From positions 1 to 64,000 of the forward strand of contig JAJQGU010000070.1 in NCBI GenBank assembly GCA_021200315.1: a DNA stretch of 64,000 bases, in the 5' to 3' direction. This DNA comes from Akkermansiaceae bacterium. Lineage in GTDB: Bacteria; Verrucomicrobiota; Verrucomicrobiia; Verrucomicrobiales; Akkermansiaceae. A program made the translations under genes and the position numbers. The notes below the pieces were generated by a model. It made no database searches. It was not told the DNA's origin and worked only from the letters and a program-made list of their open reading frames with translations. Of this stretch, positions 1-7,489 are shown piece by piece (the stretch's first letter is position 1; every line of letters starts with the position of its first letter).

Positions 1-87
1 GCGGCGGCGGTCTACACGGCAGACAACCTGAACCAGTACACGGCGATTTTGGCGCCGGTGCCGGCGGTGGGGGGGGGGGAAGTGTAG
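1..87 (+). CDS. 3' end of an RHS/YD-repeat-like protein (partial, truncated by window edge)
   Basis: Frame 1 reads AAAVYTADNLNQYTAILAPVPAVGGGEV*; 'YTADNLNQYTAI' matches the RHS/YD-repeat style. Followed by stop TAG at 85-87. Confidence 0.5.
   Translation, partial: AAAVYTADNLNQYTAILAPVPAVGGGEV
69..79. repeat. Homopolymeric G11 tract inside the RHS-like 3' end
   Basis: Direct reading: ...ggcggt-GGGGGGGGGGG-aagtg. Confidence 0.8.
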
Positions 88-257
88 GCGTGTGAGAAGT
101 GGGAAGGGTGAAGGGTGGCGCGGGACGGAGAGAGGGAGAATTTTTTGGGAAAGGGAAATTCGGGAGGTGGATTCGGAAGCGAAGCGGGGCGGCTCAAACT
201 CAAAACTTCTGCTCAGGGGAATGAAGGGTGGAGCAGGCATCCGAAGAGAGCGGCGAT

Positions 258-464
258 GCATGGCGGATTTTGAATCCGCTGTCAACCCGAAATTTCAATT
301 TCCGTTCAAAAAAAGTTATTTGCGCTCCGTTTTCATTTCGTGGATTTCGGCCTGAATTTATATAATGACGTTATGTATTTTTTGGAAGAAACGTTGTGTT
401 CAGAGCGGATTAAATGAGAATTTCAGGGGGCGTTTCTGCATAGCGGATTCAAAATCCGCTATGC
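258..464. repeat. ~200-bp intergenic element with hairpin-forming inverted ends, copy 1
   Basis: Left end GCATGGCGGATTTTGAATCCGCTGTC and right end GCATAGCGGATTCAAAATCCGCTATGC are near-exact reverse complements, and each is itself a hairpin. The interior shares blocks (e.g. AATTTATATAA...TTATGTATTTTTT) with 42741-42940. Confidence 0.8.
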
Positions 465-471
465 TTTTTTT
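438..471 (+). terminator. Rho-independent-terminator-like hairpin (right end of repeat copy 1)
   Basis: Perfect 12-bp stem GCATAGCGGATT-CAA-AATCCGCTATGC followed by T7. Confidence 0.6.
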
Positions 472-481
472 CGTCCTTAGG

Positions 482-508
482 GCGCGGGGAGCGGTTTTCT
501 CCCCGCGC
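482..508. other. Perfect 10-bp stem hairpin at left edge of Ter island
   Basis: GCGCGGGGAG-CGGTTTT-CTCCCCGCGC. Confidence 0.6.
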
Positions 509-584
509 TCCGCCCTCCGCCGCGGGATGCGGTTCGGGGGAGGAACTATAAACCAACTTTATCCCGACAATAATCAACTGATTC

Positions 585-710
585 ATGAAAAACACTTATC
601 GATCTCTGACGGAGTTATGCCGTTTTTATCACCGCTATGGAAAGTGGAAGTTCGGAGCTGTGGCCAACGGTTTCAAAGGTGGACTCCAATCATTGTTAAC
701 AAATATATAA
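585..710 (+). pseudogene. TerD C-terminal remnant (41 codons)
   Basis: Unlisted short ORF MKNTYRSLTELCRFYHRYGKWKFGAVANGFKGGLQSLLTNI* aligns with the TerD C-terminal signature (LYRHHGEWKIQALGIGHKGGLEELVSKYM in the 719-1399 product). In-frame TGA immediately upstream. Confidence 0.7.
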
Positions 711-718
711 GGTAAGAT

Positions 719-1399
719 ATGGGTCTGAATCTTGTAAAAGGAGAGAATCATAAACTCTCAAGCGATCTCAACCGGTTTCACATTGGCCTTGGGTGGGACG
801 TGAATGAAGGGGCGTCTCAATACGATTTTGATCTTGATGTCTCAGCCTTTATGATTGGCTCAAACAGAAAGGTTTTAGGGGATGCCTATGTTGTATTCTA
901 CAATTCTGATAACCGTTTAAGGGTCGATAACAACGGCAATCTTGTCAAGCCGTTGAAGATTGTTGGCTCTTCTCACTGGAATGACAATGGCAAAATGCGT
1001 GAGGAGTCTCGGCCGGTTGACCCGGAATTATCAGTAATTGGTTCGCTCGACGATGAAGAAGGCTCAGCCTCTGATGATGGTGATGACGAGACAATGGATA
1101 TTGATTTGTCTAAGGTGCGTTCCGACGTCCAAGAGATAATCATTTGCGTGAGTATTTATCAGTACGAAGAACGCAAGCAGAATTTCGGACAAGTCGAGCG
1201 TTCTTATGTGCGTCTTTATCGTCCCGGCAAAGATGTCATGGGGCAGGAAGAGTATATCTATGATTTGACAGAAGATTTTTCTTCTGACCATGCTGTTGAA
1301 TTTTGCAAACTCTACCGTCACCACGGAGAATGGAAAATACAGGCTCTTGGCATAGGACATAAGGGGGGGCTTGAAGAACTTGTTTCTAAATATATGTAA
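719..1399 (+). CDS. TerD-family (CABP/tellurium resistance) protein with acidic insertion
   Basis: MGLNLVKGENHKL...FHIGLGWDVN...DFDLDVSAFMI...NFGQVERSYVRLY...LYRHHGEWKIQALGIG: TerD-domain motifs. Confidence 0.92.
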   Translation: MGLNLVKGENHKLSSDLNRFHIGLGWDVNEGASQYDFDLDVSAFMIGSNRKVLGDAYVVFYNSDNRLRVDNNGNLVKPLKIVGSSHWNDNGKMREESRPVDPELSVIGSLDDEEGSASDDGDDETMDIDLSKVRSDVQEIIICVSIYQYEERKQNFGQVERSYVRLYRPGKDVMGQEEYIYDLTEDFSSDHAVEFCKLYRHHGEWKIQALGIGHKGGLEELVSKYM

Positions 1400-1404
1400 T
1401 CATC

Positions 1405-2034
1405 ATGGCTATTGTACTTGAAAAGAGCGGTGACAAACATCGCATAAACCTTGATAAGGCAAAACGTACGACAGGGGAGATAAAAATCAATCTTGACTGG
1501 AGTAAAGGCGGTTTCCTCAAACGAATGTTCGGTGGCGATATAGATTTGGATCTCGGCTGTTTCTACGAAACGAGAGATGGCCTAAAGGCTCTCATCGATG
1601 GACTGCAGTTCTCTCACGGCAGGGGGGGCCGCAGAGACCAGCAAACCCGGCAGGGATGCTATACACAAGCCCCTTATATTTGGCATATGGGTGATGACCG
1701 CGGAGGCGCTGCAGAGTCAGGTGAGACAATTCTTGTCAATCCTCAGGGTATATCGCAGATTAAGCGGATCGTGGTCTACACTTTCATTTACGATGGAGCT
1801 GCCAAATGGGCCGACACCAATGCTGTGGTGAAGATTTCCGTTCCCGGATATGAGGATGTCATCGTGAAGATGGGGCAGCAAAGCAGTCTCAGGAAATTCT
1901 GCGCTATCGCCTCCATAGAAATTGGTTCAGACAACTCAATGACTGTGCAGAAACTCGTAACATTTCATGACGGACATTCAGACTGTGACCGCAGATATGG
2001 TTGGGGATTCAATTACGCTCCCGGAAGCAAGTAA
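1405..2034 (+). CDS. TerA/TerD-superfamily tellurium resistance-like protein
   Basis: Product INLDWSK...DIDLDLGCFYE...YTFIYDG...VTFHDGHSDCDRRYGWGFNYAPGSK resembles TerA-type C-terminal domains; directly downstream of TerD. Confidence 0.8.
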   Translation: MAIVLEKSGDKHRINLDKAKRTTGEIKINLDWSKGGFLKRMFGGDIDLDLGCFYETRDGLKALIDGLQFSHGRGGRRDQQTRQGCYTQAPYIWHMGDDRGGAAESGETILVNPQGISQIKRIVVYTFIYDGAAKWADTNAVVKISVPGYEDVIVKMGQQSSLRKFCAIASIEIGSDNSMTVQKLVTFHDGHSDCDRRYGWGFNYAPGSK

Positions 2035-2229
2035 TCAGTTCTGATTTGTAGTTTTTTCTGGGGCTGAACTTATGTGGGAACAGCGCTTCCGCAATATTTT
2101 CAAACGGAATTATGCAAAACTCAGATAAAAAACAGAGAAGCTCAATGAAACAAGGATAAAGCAGATAATTTCGTCTGAATTTATTTTTGGATGGAATTGG
2201 AATAAGTCACAAATCGAAATATTCTTACA

Positions 2230-2781
2230 ATGATTAATCTGGAAAAAGGACAAAGGATCAATGTGGAGCTTCAAAAATTCTCCATCGGACTGGGATGGGA
2301 TACCAACCAGTCCGATACAGGTCAAGACTTTGACTTGGACGCATCAGCATTCATTCTTGGCGAAAATAAAAAAATTCTCAATGATGAGTACTTTGTGTTC
2401 TACAATAACCTGAAATCTCCCGACGGATCTGTGGAACATACCGGAGATAACCTTACTGGAGAAGGAGATGGAGATGATGAAAGCATCCGCATCGATTTAA
2501 GTACGATCAACCCGCGTGCCGCTGAAATTTGTTTCGTGGTCACGATCCATAAGGCAGATGAACGTCATCAGAACTTCGGCCAAGTTCACAACTCGTTTAT
2601 CCGAATTTACAACACCGACACAGGAGAAGAAATAGCCAAGTACGAACTGGAGGAAGACTTCAGTGTAGAAACAGCTGTAGAGTTTGGCCGCCTATATAAG
2701 CGCAGCGGAACATGGAAATTTGAGGCTATGGGTATAGGCTGCAAACAGGGATTGGAATTCTTTCTCAAGAAATACAACTAA
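2230..2781 (+). CDS. TerD-family protein
   Basis: MINLEKGQRINVELQKFSIGLGWDTNQSDTGQDFDLDASAFILGENKKIL...NFGQVHNSFIRIYN...LYKRSGTWKFEAMGIGCKQGL. Confidence 0.95.
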   Translation: MINLEKGQRINVELQKFSIGLGWDTNQSDTGQDFDLDASAFILGENKKILNDEYFVFYNNLKSPDGSVEHTGDNLTGEGDGDDESIRIDLSTINPRAAEICFVVTIHKADERHQNFGQVHNSFIRIYNTDTGEEIAKYELEEDFSVETAVEFGRLYKRSGTWKFEAMGIGCKQGLEFFLKKYN

Positions 2782-2844
2782 TAATCACAGCAATACGATT
2801 AGAAAAAGACCAACGGAGCAATCTTGAAAAAATGTTTCGAAACT

Positions 2845-2994
2845 TGCACAGTTTTTTCGCACGGTATGATGTTGCGGCTGAGTCTTGCCACCAAGGTAAA
2901 ACTGCCGTAATTATGGGCAAATTATATCGGTCGCGGAGGCGAATGGAAATTTTCGTTCATAAGAGATGCCTATTCTGATTGGGAGTCTCTGTGA
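2845..2994 (+). pseudogene. TerD C-terminal remnant with frameshift
   Basis: Frame A from 2856: FARYDVAAESCHQGKTAVIMGKLYR. Shifted frame from 2932: RGGEWKFSFIRDAYSDWESL*. Removing one base near 2931 gives the contiguous TerD motif LYRRGGEWKF. Confidence 0.75.
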
Positions 2995-3034
2995 AATTAT
3001 AATAAGAATAATAACGAATTACAAATAATCAATC

Positions 3035-3673
3035 ATGAGAAAACTCCCTGTATATCTACTCCTTGATACATCCGGCTCAATGTACGGAGAACCTATTGAG
3101 GCTGTAAAGAACGGTGTACAAGTCCTTGTCAGCACTCTCCGCAGTGATCCGTACGCGCTTGAAACAGCGCATCTTAGTATTATTACATTTAATAATACGG
3201 CACAGCAGGTTACACCTCTGACTGAACTTGCCGATTTTCAGGAGCCTCACATAGATGCCGGCGGCTGCACGGCATTGGGCGAGGCTTTAAGGCTCCTCGC
3301 CAATAGAGTGGATCAGGAGGTAACCAAGACCACTGCCGATGCCAAGGGTGACTGGAAGCCGCTTGTATTTATCATGACCGATGGTGTTCCTACCGATGAT
3401 ATTCGCAAAGGACTCGACGAGCTCCGCAAACGCAAATTCGGCATGGTAGTGGCATGTGCTGCCGGACAAGGGGCAGATACAAACGTGTTGAAACAAATAA
3501 CCGAGTGCGTAGTATCTATGGATACCGCAGATTCAGCAACAATCAAGTCTTTCTTCAAGTGGGTTTCCGCCTCGGTCAGTGCAGGTTCAGTGAAAGTGGA
3601 AGAGTCAGGCAAAGAAATGGAGGCTTTCAGCGAGCTTCCTCCGCCGCCTCCAGAAGTTAATATTGTAGTCTAA
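3035..3673 (+). CDS. TerY-like von Willebrand factor A domain protein
   Basis: MIDAS motif DTSGSM, TDG motif, FFKWVS; C-tail LPPPPPEVNIVV. Confidence 0.93.
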   Translation: MRKLPVYLLLDTSGSMYGEPIEAVKNGVQVLVSTLRSDPYALETAHLSIITFNNTAQQVTPLTELADFQEPHIDAGGCTALGEALRLLANRVDQEVTKTTADAKGDWKPLVFIMTDGVPTDDIRKGLDELRKRKFGMVVACAAGQGADTNVLKQITECVVSMDTADSATIKSFFKWVSASVSAGSVKVEESGKEMEAFSELPPPPPEVNIVV

Positions 3674-4063
3674 TATTTGTATTCCGAAAGAACTTGAAGA
3701 GCTGCTTAGCCAAGAGACAATAAGTTGCTTCATGCTCTTATCTGACAAAAGGGGAACTATACGGCAGTTTTCCGGCTGAAATCTCATCATCGATGCGAAA
3801 TGGGTTGATAGAAGCGACTGGATGTGGGCTCAATGAGTTAGGGCAATCATCGGGCATGGAGCTTATATGTGTGAAATTATATTCTTAAGTATAATATAAT
3901 AGCGTACGATACCGAAGCGCGGTGGTTCCGATTGCTGAGATATATCAATTTCGTCTCCTCGAATTAGAGGCAAAAGGCGGCTCAGCTCCCAAATGTGGGA
4001 TAGACTTGCAGGAACCATTGCTTCTTCCGTAGGGATAAATGATATATCAGCCAATAAAATATC

Positions 4064-4702
4064 ATGTCACGTAGACTACCAGTATACTTGCTTATAGACA
4101 CTTCCGGTTCAATGAAAGGGGAGCCTATCGAGTCTGTGAAGGTCGGCATTGAAGCGATGTTCAGCGCCCTGCGTACTAACCCATATGCATTGGATACTGT
4201 AAGCATGAGTATTATAACATACGACCGTGAGGTAAAACAAATTCTGCCTCTCACACCCATAGACCAAATACAGATGCCTGAAATAACAGTTCCTGAAAGT
4301 GGCCCGACTCTCACCGGAGCTGCATTGGAAATGCTTTGTAAGAAAGTTGACTCGGAAGTTCAAAAAGGCACGCCCGGCCAGAAGGGCGATTGGATGCCAA
4401 TCCTTTTTGTTATGACCGACGGAAAACCATCAGATATAAAAGTTTACAAGGAGGCGTTATCCAAAATAAAACAACGACAATTTACAAACATTGTTGCACT
4501 CGCAGCCGGGCCGAAGGCTGAGACTGAAGAATTGCGTTTGCTGACTGATAAAGTGTTTCAGATTGATACGATGGACAGCACCGCCTTTATGAAATTTTTT
4601 AAATGGGTCAGCGGCATCATTCAGGAAGGCGGCAAGTCGATGGGCGCCGCAGAAGATATAGCCCTTCCTCCTCCTCCAGATGAGGTCAATGTTGTAATCT
4701 GA
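4064..4702 (+). CDS. TerY-like von Willebrand factor A domain protein
   Basis: MIDAS DTSGSM, MTDGKPSD, FFKWVSGI; C-tail LPPPPDEVNVVI. Paralogue of the 3035-3673 product. Confidence 0.93.
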   Translation: MSRRLPVYLLIDTSGSMKGEPIESVKVGIEAMFSALRTNPYALDTVSMSIITYDREVKQILPLTPIDQIQMPEITVPESGPTLTGAALEMLCKKVDSEVQKGTPGQKGDWMPILFVMTDGKPSDIKVYKEALSKIKQRQFTNIVALAAGPKAETEELRLLTDKVFQIDTMDSTAFMKFFKWVSGIIQEGGKSMGAAEDIALPPPPDEVNVVI

Positions 4703-4785
4703 CAATTATGGGACTAAACCGGGCAGGCAATTTGCATGGCAAGTATATAACTCTCTTTGTCAAATATATATAACTGAAATATAAT

Positions 4786-5865
4786 ATGAGAAGATTACCG
4801 ATATATTTTCTTGTCGATGTTTCCGAGTCGATGGTCGGACAGCCAATTGAGGAAGTCCAAAACGGTATGCGCACTATCATCCAAGACCTGCGCGTCGATC
4901 CGTATGCATTGGAGACCGTGTTTGTGTCTATTCTTGCTTTTGCGGGGAAAGCCAAAACTCTTTCGGCTTTCCCCGCAGAAGAGGACAAAACTCTTTCAAA
5001 ATTGACGGAATTGTCCAAGTTCTACCCTCCCACATTTCCGATAGGCGGCGGCACGTCACTCGGTGCGGGAATGAACTATCTGATGGATTGTCTTGAGCAT
5101 GATATTCAAAAGACGACGATGGAAGCTAAAGGCGATTGGAAACCCATTATCTTCCTGTTCACCGACGGTACCCCCACCGATGACTATCTTGCCGCTTTTC
5201 AGCGGTGGAATGACAAGCACCGCCGGCGCTGCAATCTCGTGACGATCTCCATCGGCGATAATGTGAACACGTCAATTCTCGGGCAACTTACCGAGAATGT
5301 GCTGCTTCTTAAAAAGACCGACAAGGAATCTTTCCAACAGTTCTTCAGGTGGATAACAGCCACAATCAAGGCCACAAGCCAGTCGGTAGGCGAACAGAAC
5401 AGCGACGAGATTCAGCTTCCGGCGACCGCTGGTATAAATCTTGAAAAGGCCAATCCCAATGAAATAAAATGTATTGATGAAAATTTTGCTGTCGTGATGG
5501 GGAAATGCCAGACAACCAACAAGCCTTATCTCATCAAATACGCTCGTAAATCCGGGAATTCCGAAAATGTAGAAAATCTGTTTATGGATGGGTTCCGTCT
5601 TGTCGGAGCTTATCCGATCGACGAGAAACAATATCAGGAGCTATCTGACGGGAGGAATATAGGCGAAAATATCAATACCAATCAGCTTTATGGCCGCCCT
5701 GCCTGCCCCTGCTGCGGTAATCAATTGGGATTCGTGATTTGCGAGTGCGGAAATATCTTCTGTGCCGGCGAAAATGCAAATGATCACTGCCCCTGGTGTG
5801 GGATGCACGGAGAATTGTCGTCAGTGGGTGAAGGAGGAATAGACGTATCACGTACACAAGGCTAA
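4786..5865 (+). CDS. vWA domain protein with C-terminal cysteine-rich (TerY-C-like) zinc-ribbon module
   Basis: MIDAS DVSESM, FTDGTPTDD; C-terminal CPCCGNQLGFVICECGNIFCAGENANDHCPWCG. Confidence 0.92.
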   Translation: MRRLPIYFLVDVSESMVGQPIEEVQNGMRTIIQDLRVDPYALETVFVSILAFAGKAKTLSAFPAEEDKTLSKLTELSKFYPPTFPIGGGTSLGAGMNYLMDCLEHDIQKTTMEAKGDWKPIIFLFTDGTPTDDYLAAFQRWNDKHRRRCNLVTISIGDNVNTSILGQLTENVLLLKKTDKESFQQFFRWITATIKATSQSVGEQNSDEIQLPATAGINLEKANPNEIKCIDENFAVVMGKCQTTNKPYLIKYARKSGNSENVENLFMDGFRLVGAYPIDEKQYQELSDGRNIGENINTNQLYGRPACPCCGNQLGFVICECGNIFCAGENANDHCPWCGMHGELSSVGEGGIDVSRTQG

Positions 5866-5880
5866 TACACTGCAATAAAG

Positions 5881-7488
5881 ATGAAGCGACATAGGAAGAA
5901 CAGAGAGCCTGCCCGGCGGGGGAATGCTCCAACAAAGGGAGATATGAGCCGACAAATAGCTGCTTTATTGACTTCAAATCAAATATCGACTCCTAATGAA
6001 GCCGAGGCGTTTGACTTTATCAGATGGATGCTCAGCGACGGTTGGGAGAGATATCAGCAACATCTTATGAATCAAAGAAAAAGTACTGAGGAAGACATAA
6101 ACGCGCGCCCTTGGAAGCTGCCTAATGCAACAAAAGGAAAAGAATACCGTTCAGAGGACATTCCAATTCCTTCCGGAATGAAGATTGTGGGTATTAAAGG
6201 ACTGGACGAAGTCGGCCTGAAGTGGGAGCAGCCTGGCGATAGCATCAGTATATCCGGCAAACCAACTCGAGCGGGGGATTTTACAATAACTATCCAATTC
6301 CAATATACAAAATATGAAGGAAAGGAGTTGGAGGGTCGGCCTCGGCCTTTGTTTGAACGAAAGATTCCATTTTGCGTCAATCCCAACTCTCGCGATTTAT
6401 GGAAAAATGTGCCGACTTCAAGGGATGTGCCATACTATAAGGAAGATCACGTGTGCGAATACGTTAAGGTCGAGGCCGGAGCGGACGGGACTCCGCGGAA
6501 GAATATAGTTGCAGCCTCTAAGCGCGGCCGCAGCCACGCACAGGATGCGGAGCAGCCGCGCGATGACCATTTCCAGCTTTTTCATTCCAATGACAATGAA
6601 TGGTATATTATAGCCGTGGCCGATGGAGCGGGTTCCGCAGAATTTTCTCACAAGGGATCGGAAATCGCTTGTCGGACGGTCGTCGATTATTGCAGGGGAA
6701 AACTTATGAACGCTTCAGACTTAGAGGCGAAAATCCGAGATTACCATAGCGCTGAGAACGAAGAATCGGCACGTAAAATCGTTGGTGATGTTTTGTATGA
6801 TATTCTCTGCAGAGCTGCGCGCTCAGCATATAACGCTATTGCGGAGGAAGCTAAACGGGCAGATGCCGAATTAAAAGCTGAACCGAAAGATTCTGACGCC
6901 ACGCGTTTGCATACTTTTTGCAAGAAGAAAGCGATCCGAGATATAGCGATCCGAGATTTTGCCACCACACTTTTGCTTGCTATCTGCAAGAAGTTTGATT
7001 TCGGTTGGTTTGTTGCTTCTTTCTGGGTTGGAGACGGAGCCATGTGTATCTACAATAAAGAGGCACAGACATTCAAATTACTCGGTACACCGGATGAAGG
7101 GGAGTTCTCCGGACAAACGCGTTTTCTCACAATGCCGGAGATATTTGACGACAAGCGTGAAAACAAGGCCGGCAGGAAATCGCCGCCATTGCTTTACGAG
7201 CGGTTGCGTTTTGAAATTGTCGAGGATTTTACAGCTTTGATGATGATGACCGACGGCGTGAGCGATCCGCATTTCGGCACTGATGCAAATCTCAATAATA
7301 TTAACAAATGGAATGAGTTTTGGAACGCTCTGCAAGAGGGATGCCCCGACGATGAAACTCCCGACGATGAAAAGCCCAAAGTCGAACTTACTGACGGCAG
7401 CGAAGCATCGAAAGACCAACTGCTGCATTGGCTGGACTTCTGGCAAACGGGCGAACATGATGACAGAACAATAGCAATACTCTACTGA
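5881..7488 (+). CDS. PP2C-family protein phosphatase of TerY-P type, with N-terminal Ig-like segment
   Basis: AVADGAGSAEFSHKGSEIAC, FWVGDGAMCIYN, MMMTDGVSDP; N-terminal ISGKPTRAGDFTITIQF resembles putative Ig (He_PIG-like) repeats. Confidence 0.88.
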   Translation: MKRHRKNREPARRGNAPTKGDMSRQIAALLTSNQISTPNEAEAFDFIRWMLSDGWERYQQHLMNQRKSTEEDINARPWKLPNATKGKEYRSEDIPIPSGMKIVGIKGLDEVGLKWEQPGDSISISGKPTRAGDFTITIQFQYTKYEGKELEGRPRPLFERKIPFCVNPNSRDLWKNVPTSRDVPYYKEDHVCEYVKVEAGADGTPRKNIVAASKRGRSHAQDAEQPRDDHFQLFHSNDNEWYIIAVADGAGSAEFSHKGSEIACRTVVDYCRGKLMNASDLEAKIRDYHSAENEESARKIVGDVLYDILCRAARSAYNAIAEEAKRADAELKAEPKDSDATRLHTFCKKKAIRDIAIRDFATTLLLAICKKFDFGWFVASFWVGDGAMCIYNKEAQTFKLLGTPDEGEFSGQTRFLTMPEIFDDKRENKAGRKSPPLLYERLRFEIVEDFTALMMMTDGVSDPHFGTDANLNNINKWNEFWNALQEGCPDDETPDDEKPKVELTDGSEASKDQLLHWLDFWQTGEHDDRTIAILY

Positions 7489-7489
7489 T

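Noticed and set aside
92-355. Independent 87-aa CDS
   Set aside because: Biased composition, runs through the repeat element, no RBS or motif; considered only as a possible slippage extension of the RHS-like frame.
365-715. 116-aa CDS upstream of terD
   Set aside because: Spans the hairpin element and overlaps the TerD remnant in another frame; no protein-like signal.
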